From: Neorhizobium sp. NCHU2750
Lineage (GTDB): Bacteria > Pseudomonadota > Alphaproteobacteria > Rhizobiales > Rhizobiaceae
DNA length: 64,000 nt
Direction of reading: 5' to 3'
NCBI RefSeq assembly: GCF_003597675.1
Contig: NZ_CP030827.1
Span: 310,001-374,000, forward strand
Shown here: piece by piece, positions 48,224 to 57,730 of the stretch
How positions within the stretch are numbered: position 1 is the stretch's first letter
How the letters are laid out: each line of letters starts with the position of its first letter
Notes under the pieces: model-generated
What the model was told of the DNA's origin: nothing
Databases searched by the model: none
Seen by the model: the letters and a program-made list of their open reading frames with translations, nothing else
Position numbers and translations under genes: made by a program

Positions 48224-49363
48224 ATGACGCAAAAGAAAATCGTCTTCTACGGATGGAACCCGTTCCAGCTTCTGCATTTCCGCAGGCTGATCAAGGCCAT
48301 TCCGGGTGCCTGCTTCATCCTGGAGAATCGGGAAAACTCGATCAAGGATTTTGCCCCCGAACTGCTCAACGACCCCCTGGTTCCGGTCATCGTGATCGAA
48401 TCGGCCAAGGTGCCGGCGCTGAACGCCATCGCCGATGTCGTGGTATGCCAGAACGAATTCCCGCTGATCGAGACGTTCACCAGAGCCAAGATCGCCATGG
48501 TCCAATATGGCTATGCGAAGGAACCGCACAATTATGGCCCCTGGCGCGTCTTTGCCGATCTCAACCTCGCCTATGGTCCCTACGCAGTCGAGCGCATGGC
48601 CTATTTCGCCCCGAGCGTCGATGTCGGCAACCCGCAATATGACGACTGGTTCGACGAGAGTTTTCACCAGCGGGCCCGCGCGAAATATGGTCCACGCCTC
48701 GATCCGGCCCGCAAGACCATTCTCTATGCACCGACCTGGGGCGATCTGAGCAGCATCGACCGGTTTCTCGGGGCCGTCCAGGCGCTTTCCGGCGACTATA
48801 ACGTCCTCCTCAAGATACACCACAATACCCAGCGCAGAGAGGCCGGCCGCCGCGATGCCGTCACCAATCTCAATACGCATCACTTCGGCGCCAGCGACGC
48901 TCTGCTCGATCTGATCAGCGTCTCGGACGTTGTCATCTCGGATTATAGCGGCGCGATTTTCGATGCGGTGTTCTGCTCCAGGCCGATTGTTCTTCTCAAT
49001 GACCAGAAGTCGTCGTCAAGCGACAAGATGGATGACTACAGCATCGAGTTCTCGCGACGCGGCGAACTCGGCCTGCAGGTCGATCATCCCGGCGATCTGA
49101 AGGCCGTGGTCGACCGGGCTGCGTCCGATCCGAACGCCGTGATGGCGTTGAGCGAGGCTCTGCGAAACGAACTCTTCACCGATCGGCCCGATGCGACGGA
49201 AGAGGCGGCGAAGGCCATCCTCGATCTCGCCAACGGCAAGTACCAGCCCTCCCAGATGCAAACCTATCTCCGCAAGGAGATCAGGGCCTTTCGCGAAACC
49301 AGCAGGCAGCTCGGCGTTGCGGTCTATCGCATGCGGCAGATGCAGATGTCGTCTGCCAGGTAA
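48224..49363 (+). CDS. CDP-glycerol glycerophosphotransferase-like protein
   Basis: 379 residues. ILYAPTWGD, LLKIHHNT and SDYSGAIFDAVFCSRPIVLL are the motifs of the CDP-glycerol glycerophosphotransferase (TagB/TagF) family, in the right order and spacing. No membrane segment; probably peripheral at the cytoplasmic membrane. It should transfer glycerol-phosphate from CDP-glycerol to a glycan or lipid acceptor, unknown here. Start ATG 48224 after AAAGG. 126 bp after the cytidylyltransferase. Confidence 0.8.
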   Translation: MTQKKIVFYGWNPFQLLHFRRLIKAIPGACFILENRENSIKDFAPELLNDPLVPVIVIESAKVPALNAIADVVVCQNEFPLIETFTRAKIAMVQYGYAKEPHNYGPWRVFADLNLAYGPYAVERMAYFAPSVDVGNPQYDDWFDESFHQRARAKYGPRLDPARKTILYAPTWGDLSSIDRFLGAVQALSGDYNVLLKIHHNTQRREAGRRDAVTNLNTHHFGASDALLDLISVSDVVISDYSGAIFDAVFCSRPIVLLNDQKSSSSDKMDDYSIEFSRRGELGLQVDHPGDLKAVVDRAASDPNAVMALSEALRNELFTDRPDATEEAAKAILDLANGKYQPSQMQTYLRKEIRAFRETSRQLGVAVYRMRQMQMSSAR

Positions 49364-49370
49364 ACGAAAA

Positions 49371-49392
49371 CGCCCCCTTTTTGAGGGAGGCG
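49371..49392 (-). terminator. Terminator of the phosphoketolase gene
   Basis: On the minus strand CGCCTCCCT / AGGGGGCG forms a stem followed by TTTTCGTTT, 43 bp past the phosphoketolase stop and directly after the convergent CDP-glycerol transferase gene. Confidence 0.6.
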
Positions 49393-49434
49393 CATCGCCG
49401 TCCGGGATGGTTCCGGTTACAATCGACCGGAGGC

Positions 49435-51888
49435 CTACTTGCCTGCCGACCACATCCAGTCGCGGATTTCCGGCATGTCCTCGCCATATTCGCAGACATA
49501 GGCCTTATGCTCTGCAAGCTTGGCATTCAGCATCTCGACCACATGCGGAACCTTTTCCTTCAGTTCCGGCACCCATTCGATGACGTCGAGCGCCAGATGG
49601 TAGCGGTCGAGCTGGTTCAGGACCGTCATGTCGAAAGGCGTCGTCGTCGTGCCTTCCTCGATGAAGCCGTGAACATGCATGTTGCGGTGGTTGTTGCGCT
49701 TGTAGGTCAGCCGGTGGATCAGATACGGGTAGCCGTGATAGGCGAAGATCACCGGCCGTTCGGTGGTGAACATCCGGTCGAAATCCTCGTCGGTCAGGCC
49801 GTGCGAATGTTCTTCCTTGGCCTGCAGCGTCATCAGGTCGACGACGTTGACGACACGGATTTTCAGGTCCGGGATCGCTTCGCGCAGGATGGAGACCGCA
49901 GCCAGCGTTTCCATCGTCGGCACGTCGCCGGCGCAGACCATCACCACGTCGGGTGAGATCGTGTCCTCTTCATTGCCGGCCCAGTCCCAGATGCCGATAC
50001 CGGCCTGGCAATGCTTGGCCGCATCCTCGATGCCCAGCCATTGCGGCTCCGGCTGCTTGCCGGCGACGATGACGTTGATCCGGTCCCAGGTGTTGAGGCA
50101 ATGGTTGGCCACCCAAAGAAGCGTATTGGCATCCGGCGGCAGGTAGATGCGCACCACGTCGGCCTTCTTGTTGGCGACGAGATCGACGAAACCGGGATCC
50201 TGGTGCGAGAAGCCGTTATGGTCCTGCCGCCACACATGCGAGGTGAGCAGGTAGTTGAGCGACGAGACCGGCTTTCTCCATTCCAGCTCGCGCGTCACCT
50301 TCAGCCACTTGGCATGCTGGTTGAACATCGAATCGATGATGTGGATGAAGGCCTCGTAGCATGAGAACAGGCCGTGCCGGCCGGTCAGCAGATAGCCTTC
50401 CAGCCATCCCTGGCAAAGATGCTCCGAAAGCACTTCCATCACCCGGCCGTCGGGCGACAGATGCACGTCGTAAGGCTCGATCTTCTCCATCCACACGCGG
50501 TCTGTCACGTCGAACACGGCGCCCAGCCGGTTCGATTCCGTCTCATCCGGCCCGAAGATGCGGAAATTCTTTTCCTCGTCGTTGAGCGTCAGGATATCGC
50601 GCAGATATTTGCCGAGGATCTCCGTCGTCTGCACGATCGTCTTACCGGGCTCCGGCACGTCGATCGCATAGTCGGAAAGTGGCGGGCATTTCAGCTCCTT
50701 GCGCAGCAGCCCGCCATTGGCATGCGGGTTGGCGCCCATGCGCCGTTCGCCGGTCGGCGCGAGCGCCTTCAGTTCCGGCTTCAGTCCACCGTCGAGATCG
50801 AACAGGTCTTCCGGATTGTAGGACCGCAGCCATTCTTCCAGCACTCTGCGGTGGTCTGAATTTTCGCGGCAATTGGCGACCGGCACCTGGTGCGCGCGCC
50901 AGAAGTCCTCGACCTTCTTGCCGTCCACTTCCTTCGGTCCCGTCCAGCCCTTGGGGCTGCGCAGCACGATCATCGGCCAGCGCGGCAGTTCGGCATGTGA
51001 GGGATTGGAGCGGGCCTTGTCTTGAATTGCCCGGATCGTATCGGTGGCGGCATCCATGGCGCCTGCCATCAGCCGGTGCATCGCCTCCGGCTCGTGGCCT
51101 TCGACGAAGATCGGCTCGTAGCCATAGCCTTCAAACAGCTTTCTGAGGTCTTCGTCGGGAATGCGTGACAGCAGCGTCGGATTGGCGATCTTGTAGCCGT
51201 TGAGGTGCAGGATCGGCAGGACTGCACCGTCGCGGGCGGGGTTTAGGAACTTGTTGGAATGCCAGCTTGCGGCGAGCGGCCCGGTCTCGGCCTCGCCGTC
51301 ACCCACCACGCAGGCGACGATCAGGTCCGGATTGTCGAAGGCCGCGCCATAGGCATGCACAAGCGCATAACCGAGCTCGCCGCCTTCATGGATCGATCCG
51401 GGCGTTTCCGGCGCCGCATGGCTCGGAATGCCGCCGGGGAAGGAGAACTGCCGGAACAGCCGGTGCATGCCCTCGGCGTTTTCCGCAACCTCCGGATAGA
51501 TCTCGCTATAGATGCCCTCAAGCCAGGTATTGGCCACCATGCCCGGTCCGCCATGGCCCGGTCCGCAAATATAGATGACGTTGAGATCGCGCTTTTTGAT
51601 CACCCGGTTGAGATGCGTATAGATGAAGTTCAGCCCCGGCGTCGTGCCCCAGTGGCCGAGCAGGCGCGGCTTGATATGCTGGGGCTGCAGCGGCTCGCGC
51701 AGGAGCGGATTGTCGAGAAGATAGATCTGCCCCACGGACAGGTAGTTTGCGGCCCGCCAGTAGCGGTCCATCAGCTTCAGTTCGGCATCCGGAAGCTCGC
51801 TCTGCGACGCTTTGGGTGCCATGACGGGTGCCGCTTCGCCTTCGGATGGCTGAAGGGCTGCGTGCTGGACTGGACGTGTCGTCGGCAT
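49435..51888 (-). CDS. xfp: Phosphoketolase
   Basis: 817 residues, full length. Thiamine-diphosphate enzyme cleaving xylulose-5-phosphate (and often fructose-6-phosphate) to acetyl phosphate plus an aldose phosphate. [48 protein letters not shown] (diphosphate/Mg site) and [17 protein letters not shown] are all present. The start at 51888 follows GAGGAGAG; upstream codons are not needed. No acetate kinase or phosphotransacetylase is adjacent; an alcohol dehydrogenase gene lies upstream on the same strand. Confidence 0.95.
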   Translation of the reverse strand: MPTTRPVQHAALQPSEGEAAPVMAPKASQSELPDAELKLMDRYWRAANYLSVGQIYLLDNPLLREPLQPQHIKPRLLGHWGTTPGLNFIYTHLNRVIKKRDLNVIYICGPGHGGPGMVANTWLEGIYSEIYPEVAENAEGMHRLFRQFSFPGGIPSHAAPETPGSIHEGGELGYALVHAYGAAFDNPDLIVACVVGDGEAETGPLAASWHSNKFLNPARDGAVLPILHLNGYKIANPTLLSRIPDEDLRKLFEGYGYEPIFVEGHEPEAMHRLMAGAMDAATDTIRAIQDKARSNPSHAELPRWPMIVLRSPKGWTGPKEVDGKKVEDFWRAHQVPVANCRENSDHRRVLEEWLRSYNPEDLFDLDGGLKPELKALAPTGERRMGANPHANGGLLRKELKCPPLSDYAIDVPEPGKTIVQTTEILGKYLRDILTLNDEEKNFRIFGPDETESNRLGAVFDVTDRVWMEKIEPYDVHLSPDGRVMEVLSEHLCQGWLEGYLLTGRHGLFSCYEAFIHIIDSMFNQHAKWLKVTRELEWRKPVSSLNYLLTSHVWRQDHNGFSHQDPGFVDLVANKKADVVRIYLPPDANTLLWVANHCLNTWDRINVIVAGKQPEPQWLGIEDAAKHCQAGIGIWDWAGNEEDTISPDVVMVCAGDVPTMETLAAVSILREAIPDLKIRVVNVVDLMTLQAKEEHSHGLTDEDFDRMFTTERPVIFAYHGYPYLIHRLTYKRNNHRNMHVHGFIEEGTTTTPFDMTVLNQLDRYHLALDVIEWVPELKEKVPHVVEMLNAKLAEHKAYVCEYGEDMPEIRDWMWSAGK

Positions 51889-52211
51889 GAATCTCTCCTC
51901 AAGGTTTGGCGCAGGCCGGGCAGGGGTGCAACCAGGCTGCTTCTGGCGTTGGAATCGGCGAAGTGGCGACGGGCTCGGGCACGTCCAGGCATTCGCCGTT
52001 GGTCTCCCCGTCAGGTCAGGCGGACTGGCGGCGCAGGCAGCCGGGGGAGCCGGCCTTCCTGCGCGTCTTGCGGATGCATCGGGAGGATCATGTCGCATCC
52101 CGCATGCCAGTCCAAGTCGTGAAATCGGTAAGTCGTGAATGCGATGAAAGGCGGATTGTCGGGTGAGCGGAGAACGGCACGGCCTCCGCCGCGCCGCCCT
52201 CCAGCCGCCGC
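51889..52211. other. 323-bp gap upstream of phosphoketolase
   Basis: No reading frame with a ribosome site is convincing. The only structure noticed is a direct repeat AAGTCGTGAA at 52114-52123 and 52130-52139. It presumably holds the promoter of the phosphoketolase gene. Confidence 0.4.
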
Positions 52212-53249
52212 TCAGGCCGATGCGGCGAAATCGAGCACCATGCGGCCCTCGACGGTGCCGTTTTTCAATCGCTCGAAGATATCATTGATATCCTCCAGCG
52301 GTGCGGTGTTGATCTCAGCCTTCACCTTGCCTTCGGCGGCAAACGCGAGCGCCTCGTCGAGGTCGCGCCGTGTTCCGACGATCGAGCCCCGAACGGTGAT
52401 GCGTTTCAACACGACGTCGAAGATCGGCGTCGGAAAATTGCCGGGCGGCAGGCCGACAAGGCTTACCGTGCCCTTGGCACGCGTCAGCGCGATCGCCTGG
52501 GAGAAAGCCGGTGGCGAGACGGCGGTGACAAGCACCCCATGGGCGCCGCCGCTGGTGGCCTTGATCGCCTGCTCGACCGCATCCGGGTCGCGCGCATTGA
52601 TCGCTGCGTCCGCGCCGAGCGAGCGGGCAAGCTTCAGCTTCTCCTCGCCGACATCGAGTGCCAGCACATGCAGGCCCATTGCCTTGGCATATTGCACGGC
52701 CACGTGCCCAAGCCCGCCAATGCCGGAGATCGCCACCCATTCGCCGGGCCGGGCTTCGGTTTCCTTCAGACCCTTGTAGGTCGTCACCCCGGCGCAGAGG
52801 ATCGGCGAGATCGCCGCGAAATCGACGCCGGCAGGAAGCTTGGCCGCGAATGCCGCATCGGCGATCACATATTCGGCGAACCCGCCATCGACGCTGTAGC
52901 CGCTATTGTGCTGCCTCGGGCAAAGCGTTTCCCAGCCGGTCTGGCAATATTCGCAGCGCCCGCAGGCATCATGCAGCCAGGCAACGCCCACCGCATCGCC
53001 TTCCTTGAGGTCCGTCACACCGGGGCCAACTTGGACGACGATGCCGGCAGCCTCGTGACCGGGAATGAAGGGCGGGTTGGGCTTGACCGGCCAGTCGCCG
53101 TCGGCGGCATGCAGGTCGGTATGGCATACGCCGCAAGCGGAAACCTTCACCAGCACTTCGCCGGGTCCCGGAACGGGCACAGGCACGCATTCGATCGTAA
53201 GGGGCTTGCCGAACTGCTTGACGACGGCGGCTTTCATGGTCTGAGGCAT
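52212..53249 (-). CDS. Zinc-dependent alcohol dehydrogenase, AdhP type
   Basis: 345 residues. Catalytic zinc ligands in [15 protein letters not shown] and PGHEAAG, structural-zinc cysteines in [15 protein letters not shown], and the NAD loop [17 protein letters not shown] are intact. It resembles ethanol-active AdhP enzymes. The start at 53249 has AAGGAG 7 nt upstream ([10 protein letters not shown]); ATG 53237 is a weaker alternative. With phosphoketolase next door it may serve C2 metabolism (inference). Confidence 0.9.
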   Translation of the reverse strand: MPQTMKAAVVKQFGKPLTIECVPVPVPGPGEVLVKVSACGVCHTDLHAADGDWPVKPNPPFIPGHEAAGIVVQVGPGVTDLKEGDAVGVAWLHDACGRCEYCQTGWETLCPRQHNSGYSVDGGFAEYVIADAAFAAKLPAGVDFAAISPILCAGVTTYKGLKETEARPGEWVAISGIGGLGHVAVQYAKAMGLHVLALDVGEEKLKLARSLGADAAINARDPDAVEQAIKATSGGAHGVLVTAVSPPAFSQAIALTRAKGTVSLVGLPPGNFPTPIFDVVLKRITVRGSIVGTRRDLDEALAFAAEGKVKAEINTAPLEDINDIFERLKNGTVEGRMVLDFAASA

Positions 53250-53458
53250 GCGGGGTCTCCTTGTCCGGCACATCCACCCGAAAACCGCTTTGACGGTCTT
53301 CGCAAAGTCCGATGTGCACCCTCCAAAAATGTCACAGCGTCCTGTCGCGCCTCATGGCGCAGGGCCTGTCGAGCCCACGGGTCTGGAGGCTAGGAGATTT
53401 GCGGACGACTTCATTGATCCAGCGCAATCTTTTCATTTAAACGATTAGCATCTGTTTC

Positions 53459-53956
53459 TCAGGCGTCTTGGCGCGGCTTGTGCTCGGCAATTTCGGAGGC
53501 ATGACGGAATATATGGACCAGCCGGTTTTGATCTTTGCCAAGCTGCATCAAGGCTTTGTCGAACCTGCGCAATTCGCTTGCTGCCGGGCGGCGCGAACCG
53601 GCATTGCCTGCCTGGGTCTGGCCTGCTTGGGCCCGGAAGCCATGAATTGCCGGCCTGACGGAAATTCGTGGCCCCACATTGTCCTGGAACTGCGCAAGCC
53701 TCATTCCCGCCTTCACCAGCAACGCGCGCACACCGGGCCTGCTTTCCGTCGCGATCACCACCCGGAAGGCGTTGATCAGCGCTTCCTTGCCGACGGGCAG
53801 TTCCTCCGTGTCGAAAAGGTCGCCGCCCATCTCATGTTCCCTGATGTGGATGAGGAATAGGTCGACCAGATGATGGGCCGCCTGAAGTAACTGTGCATCC
53901 GTTCCGCGCGGGATCTCGCCGCCTCGCATCGTGCTGGCAAAATCGTGATAGGGCAT
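53459..53956 (-). CDS. Hypothetical protein, 165 residues
   Basis: Begins MPYHDFASTMRGGEIPRGTD with GGGAGG upstream. The first 100 residues look helical and soluble (LLQAAHHLVDLFLIHIREHE, GVRALLVKAGMRLAQF); the rest (about 105-165) is rich in Gln, Ala and Arg and probably flexible. No known domain recognised. Same strand as the alcohol dehydrogenase but 209 bp upstream, so it may be a separate transcript. Confidence 0.5.
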   Translation of the reverse strand: MPYHDFASTMRGGEIPRGTDAQLLQAAHHLVDLFLIHIREHEMGGDLFDTEELPVGKEALINAFRVVIATESRPGVRALLVKAGMRLAQFQDNVGPRISVRPAIHGFRAQAGQTQAGNAGSRRPAASELRRFDKALMQLGKDQNRLVHIFRHASEIAEHKPRQDA

Positions 53957-54065
53957 GCTCTCATCCTCCCTTGCGGAGGGAAACGCATGAAACTCCGCTT
54001 TGTTCTGCTCCCATAATGCCGTCAAGAAATACGGAGGGGCCACCGTTTTTTATCTTTCGGCTTGT

Positions 54066-54151
54066 GCAATGCAGCATTGCCTCTTGCACATCGGCGCCGA
54101 TGGCCTATGTTCACTGCGCGACAGTGTGTCGCAGTCTGGGTCTTTAGACCC
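54066..54151 (+). promoter_or_regulatory. Cluster of four palindromes upstream of a small HTH gene
   Basis: Within 86 bp: GCAATGCAGCATTGC (54066-54080), CATCGGCGCCGATG (54089-54102), ACTGCGCGACA with TGTCGCAGT (54113-54135, one unpaired base) and GGGTCTTTAGACCC (54138-54151). The last ends 46 bp before the start codon. They may be operators or a structured RNA leader. Confidence 0.5.
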
Positions 54152-54197
54152 CCTTCACCCGCATTATTTGGTGGGTCGCGATAAGAAGGATGAAACC

Positions 54198-54443
54198 ATG
54201 ACAGTCTCAATCAGCACTATCAAAGCGTCTCAGTCCGGTGCCGTTATTTCCGGCCAGGTGGCCCGTGCCGTAGCCGAAGCGCGCGTTGCCGCCGGCTACA
54301 GCATCGACGATCTGGCCGTGACCACAGGCCTCGTCCACGATGAGATCCTCCGTGTCGAGGACGGCTCGAATGCCGATCCTGCAAAGGTCCGCCGCATTGC
54401 CGCGGCCTTGAAGATCCCGTCTTCGGCCTTCCTGGTCGCATGA
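54198..54443 (+). CDS. Small helix-turn-helix protein
   Basis: 81 residues from ATG 54198 with AAGGATGAAACC upstream. The segment VAAGYSIDDLAVTTGLVHDEILRVEDGSNADPAKVRRIAAAL fits a compact XRE-type HTH: two helices, a recognition turn and a closing helix. No effector domain. A palindrome-rich leader and its own terminator suggest an independent, probably autoregulated unit. Target unknown. Confidence 0.65.
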   Translation: MTVSISTIKASQSGAVISGQVARAVAEARVAAGYSIDDLAVTTGLVHDEILRVEDGSNADPAKVRRIAAALKIPSSAFLVA

Positions 54444-54448
54444 CAAAG

Positions 54449-54475
54449 AGCCCGGGTTGATCCCGGGCTTTTTCT
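54449..54475 (+). terminator. Terminator of the small HTH gene
   Basis: AGCCCGGG / CCCGGGCT stem with a 5-nt loop followed by TTTTTCTTTT, directly after the stop codon. Confidence 0.9.
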
Positions 54476-54493
54476 TTTGCGGGCCTTTGGCCG

Positions 54494-55381
54494 TCATCCC
54501 GCAACGAAGATGTTGCTCTCCGCGGCGATCAGTTCGCGGATATAGTCCACGACGGTGCGCAGCCTCACGAGATCCCGCGAGGTCTCGTGATAGGTCGTCC
54601 AGTAGGACCGGCGGATCGCCACCTCGGGCATGATCCGCACCAGTTCTCGATGCTGGCGCGCCACATAGTCGTGCAGGATGCCGATACCGGCGCCGGATCT
54701 GACCGCCTCGACCTGCCCGATAGCACTCGATACCTCGAACCCGGCATCCCAGTCGCGCATCACCTCTCCGGTGAAATTCAGTGACGGCGAGAAGATCAGA
54801 TCCTCCACATAGCCCACCCGCGCATGTGCCCTCAGTTCGTCGGCGCTTTTCGGTTCGCCGGCGATAGCGAGATAACTGCGCGCGGCATAAAGCCCGAGCG
54901 TGTAATCGGTCAGCTTCGAGGATACGAGCCGTCCCTGGTCGGGCCGCTCGATGGTGATGGCGATATCGGCCTCCCGCTGCGACAGCGAGAAATGCCGCGG
55001 CACCGGCACGAGCTGGATCTTCAACAGCGGGTGCCGCCGCGTCAGCCGCCCCATCCGCGAGGCAAGGAAGGAGACCCCGAAGCCGTCCGGCGCGCCGATC
55101 CGCACCGTGCCGGCAATCACGCTGTCGGGGCTTGAGGCAAGCACCTGTGCCGACAGCATCTCGGTTTCCATCCGCTCGGCTGCCGCAAGCAGGGCCTCGC
55201 CCTCCGCCGTCAGCGTGCAGCCATTGGTGCGGCGGATCAGAAGCCGCGTCTTCAGCGCATCCTCCAGCGCCGTCATCCGCCGCCCGAGTGTCGCATGGTT
55301 GATGCCGAGCCGCCGTGAGGCCGAAAGCAACTGCCCGGTGCGTGCCACTGCCAGGAACATCCTCACGTCATCCCAATCCAC
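54494..55381 (-). CDS. LysR-family transcriptional regulator
   Basis: 295 residues from GTG 55381, which has GGAG 6 nt upstream and gives the usual LysR opening MDWDDVRMFLAVARTGQLLSAS. HTH in residues about 14-60 (RRLGINHATLGRRMTALE); effector domain from about residue 90. Divergent from mmsA with a 124-bp gap, the classic layout for a LysR activator of its neighbour. Ligand unknown, perhaps a valine/propanal-type intermediate (inference). Confidence 0.88.
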   Translation of the reverse strand: MDWDDVRMFLAVARTGQLLSASRRLGINHATLGRRMTALEDALKTRLLIRRTNGCTLTAEGEALLAAAERMETEMLSAQVLASSPDSVIAGTVRIGAPDGFGVSFLASRMGRLTRRHPLLKIQLVPVPRHFSLSQREADIAITIERPDQGRLVSSKLTDYTLGLYAARSYLAIAGEPKSADELRAHARVGYVEDLIFSPSLNFTGEVMRDWDAGFEVSSAIGQVEAVRSGAGIGILHDYVARQHRELVRIMPEVAIRRSYWTTYHETSRDLVRLRTVVDYIRELIAAESNIFVAG

Positions 55382-55403
55382 GGACCGCTCCACTCTGTTA
55401 TGT

Positions 55404-55455
55404 CGAATTTTGCACAATGGTTGCGTAAACTATCGCGTTGAATTGCGCAAATTCG
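55404..55455. promoter_or_regulatory. Candidate LysR binding region
   Basis: Divergent LysR/mmsA promoter region with nested inverted repeats: CGAATTT (55404-55410) with AAATTCG (55449-55455), and TTGCG (55421-55425) with CGCAA (55446-55450). LysR proteins bind such interrupted dyads. Weak evidence. Confidence 0.35.
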
Positions 55456-55505
55456 AGTGACATTCTGTCCGCCAGATCAATAGGTCGAACAGCAGGAGGA
55501 AAACC

Positions 55506-57002
55506 ATGAAGGAAATCGGTCATTTCATCGGCGGCAAGCACGTCGCCGGCACCAGCGGACGTACCGCCGACGTCTTCAACCCGGCGACGGGAGAGGTCCA
55601 GGCCAAGGTCGCACTCGCCAGCGTCTCGGAGATCCGCGCCGCCGTCGAGAATGCCAAGGAAGCCCAGCCGAAATGGGCTGCTACCAACCCGCAGCGCCGC
55701 GCCCGCGTGTTCATGAAATTCGTCGACCTGTTGAACCAGAATATGGATGAACTGGCGACGCTCCTGTCGAGCGAGCATGGCAAGACGGTCGAGGATTCCA
55801 AGGGCGATATCGTCCGCGGCCTGGAAGTCTGCGAATTCGTCATCGGCATCCCGCACCTGTCCAAGGGCGAGTTCACCGAAGGCGCCGGCCCGCAGATCGA
55901 CATGTATTCGATCCGCCAGCCGGTCGGCATCGGTGCCGGCATCACGCCGTTCAACTTCCCCGGCATGATCCCGATGTGGATGTTCGCGCCTGCCATCGCC
56001 TGCGGCAACGCCTTCATCCTCAAGCCGTCGGAGCGGGATCCGTCACTGCCGCTGCGTCTTGCCGAACTGATGATCGAGGCGGGTCTGCCGGCCGGCGTCC
56101 TCAATGTCATCAACGGCGACAAGGCGGCCGTCGACGCGATCCTCACCGATCCCGATATCGGCGCCGTCTCCTTCGTCGGCTCCACCCCGATCGCCCGCTA
56201 TGTCTATGGAACGGCGGCGTCGAACGGCAAGCGTGCCCAGTGCTTCGGCGGCGCCAAGAACCACATGATCATCATGCCCGATGCCGATATGGATCAGGCC
56301 GTCAACGCCCTGATGGGCGCCGGCTACGGCTCGGCCGGCGAACGCTGCATGGCCGTCTCCGTTGCCGTTCCGGTCGGCGAGGAGACCGCCAACCGCCTGG
56401 TGGAAAAGCTGGTGCCCAAGATCGAAAGCCTGCGCATCGGCCCCTATACCGATGACAAGGCCGACATGGGCCCGGTCGTCACCAAGGCCGCCCAGGAGCG
56501 CATCAATGGCCTGATCGACAAGGGTGTGGAAGAAGGCGCCAAGCTCGTCGTCGATGGCCGCGGCTTCAAGCTGCAGGGTTACGAGAACGGCTATTTCGTC
56601 GGTGGCACGCTGTTCGACAACGTCACGCCCGACATGGAGATCTACAAGCAGGAAATCTTCGGTCCGGTTCTCTCCGTCGTCCGCGCAGCCAATTACGAGG
56701 ATGCCCTGTCGCTGCCGATGAAGCACGAATATGGCAATGGCGTTGCGATCTTCACCCGCGATGGTGATGCCGCCCGCGATTTCGCATCCCGCATCAATAT
56801 CGGCATGATCGGCATCAACGTGCCGATCCCGGTGCCGCTCGCCTATCATTCCTTCGGCGGCTGGAAGGCCTCCTCCTTCGGCGACCTCAACCAGCATGGC
56901 ACGGATTCGATCAAGTTCTGGACCAAGACCAAGACGGTCACCGCGCGCTGGCCGTCCGGCATCAAGGACGGCGCCGAGTTCGTCATGCCCGTCATGAAAT
57001 AG
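55506..57002 (+). CDS. mmsA: Methylmalonate-semialdehyde dehydrogenase (CoA-acylating)
   Basis: 498 residues. It converts methylmalonate or malonate semialdehyde, CoA and NAD+ to propionyl- or acetyl-CoA in valine, beta-alanine or inositol breakdown. Signatures: ITPFNFPGMIPMWMFAPAIACGN, KPSERDPS, FGGAKNHMIIMPDAD and the catalytic Cys in GSAGERCMAVS. GGAGGAAAACC precedes ATG 55506. Divergent LysR gene probably controls it. No iol or other mms genes are adjacent. Confidence 0.94.
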   Translation: MKEIGHFIGGKHVAGTSGRTADVFNPATGEVQAKVALASVSEIRAAVENAKEAQPKWAATNPQRRARVFMKFVDLLNQNMDELATLLSSEHGKTVEDSKGDIVRGLEVCEFVIGIPHLSKGEFTEGAGPQIDMYSIRQPVGIGAGITPFNFPGMIPMWMFAPAIACGNAFILKPSERDPSLPLRLAELMIEAGLPAGVLNVINGDKAAVDAILTDPDIGAVSFVGSTPIARYVYGTAASNGKRAQCFGGAKNHMIIMPDADMDQAVNALMGAGYGSAGERCMAVSVAVPVGEETANRLVEKLVPKIESLRIGPYTDDKADMGPVVTKAAQERINGLIDKGVEEGAKLVVDGRGFKLQGYENGYFVGGTLFDNVTPDMEIYKQEIFGPVLSVVRAANYEDALSLPMKHEYGNGVAIFTRDGDAARDFASRINIGMIGINVPIPVPLAYHSFGGWKASSFGDLNQHGTDSIKFWTKTKTVTARWPSGIKDGAEFVMPVMK

Positions 57003-57043
57003 GCCAGTCATGAAATAGGCCGCAGACGACAATCCCGAGCGAT

Positions 57044-57072
57044 GACCGCAGCCATCATCTGTGGCTGCGGTC
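57044..57072 (+). terminator. Hairpin after mmsA
   Basis: GACCGCAGCCA / TGGCTGCGGTC, an 11-bp perfect stem with a 7-nt loop, 41 bp after the stop. No T-run follows, so it may be a factor-dependent end. Confidence 0.5.
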
Positions 57073-57146
57073 GTCATGTGTCATCACGAACCATTGACCT
57101 TGAGCCCACGCGGTATAACTTAACCGTGAGTAGGAGTGGGAGTTCA

Positions 57147-57269
57147 TGGTTTACGAGTGGGACGAAAAGCGGGCTCGGTACGCCAAGCTCAGCCGGTGGG
57201 GCGCCACATTGGCCGTGGCGTTGGTATTTTCCGGAATATCCGTGGCAGCCATGGCCTGGCTGGCCTGAT
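57147..57269 (+). CDS. 40-residue membrane micro-protein
   Basis: ATG 57147 preceded by GTAGGAGTGGGAG. The peptide opens MVYEWDEKRARYAKLSRWG and ends in a hydrophobic span GATLAVALVFSGISVAAMAWLA. The opening resembles the first residues of BrnT toxins, but the remainder is unlike them. A real single-span protein or a chance frame cannot be told apart by eye. Confidence 0.4.
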
Positions 57270-57730
57270 ATCGAGGCGGCGCCTCGGTGGCTCCGCCGCA
57301 ACGTTGACTTCCCGACGAACGGCCTGAAAATCAAAGTGATTTTCCGGCCCGTCTGATTTTTTTGCCGCAATCGGTGCCCGTCCGGCCTGCCGCCGACGCG
57401 GCTGTCGCGCTCTCCTGCGATGCGCGCGTGGCCTTATGCGTCGAATAGCCCTAATCGAATGATCATATTGTCATGGACAGCCCCCGCCACAGGAATAAGA
57501 CGGTTTCGCGTGCAGGCACTTTGCCGGCGCGGTAGTGACTAATGCGGGCTTTCCGTCTATATCCTGATCCTAATCCTCAGGATTCGGGAGGCGCGGGGGA
57601 TCATCCTGCAAAAATGCCTGACGGCAGCCGGTAGGTCACGACGCGGAATTCGGCGGAGAATGTGTAATTTGGAATTGTTCAAAACTAGCTGACGCTATAT
57701 ACAGGGATAAACACCCCTCGGGAGAATGAA
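57270..57730. other. 461-bp gap upstream of rirA
   Basis: No gene supported. It contains a palindrome AATCCTCAGGATT (57572-57584) and an Irr-box-like palindrome at 57668-57684, so it probably holds a long promoter/leader region for rirA. Confidence 0.5.
57668..57684. promoter_or_regulatory. Candidate Irr-type iron control element upstream of rirA
   Basis: TTTGGAA-TTG-TTCAAAA. The Irr iron control element consensus is TTTAGAA-N3-TTCTAAA; only the central A and T of each arm differ. It ends 46 bp before the rirA start. In Agrobacterium Irr is reported to repress rirA at low iron, which would fit. Confidence 0.5.

Noticed and set aside
52135..53393. Plus-strand frames opposite the alcohol dehydrogenase
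   Set aside because: Antisense of a gene with intact zinc and NAD motifs.
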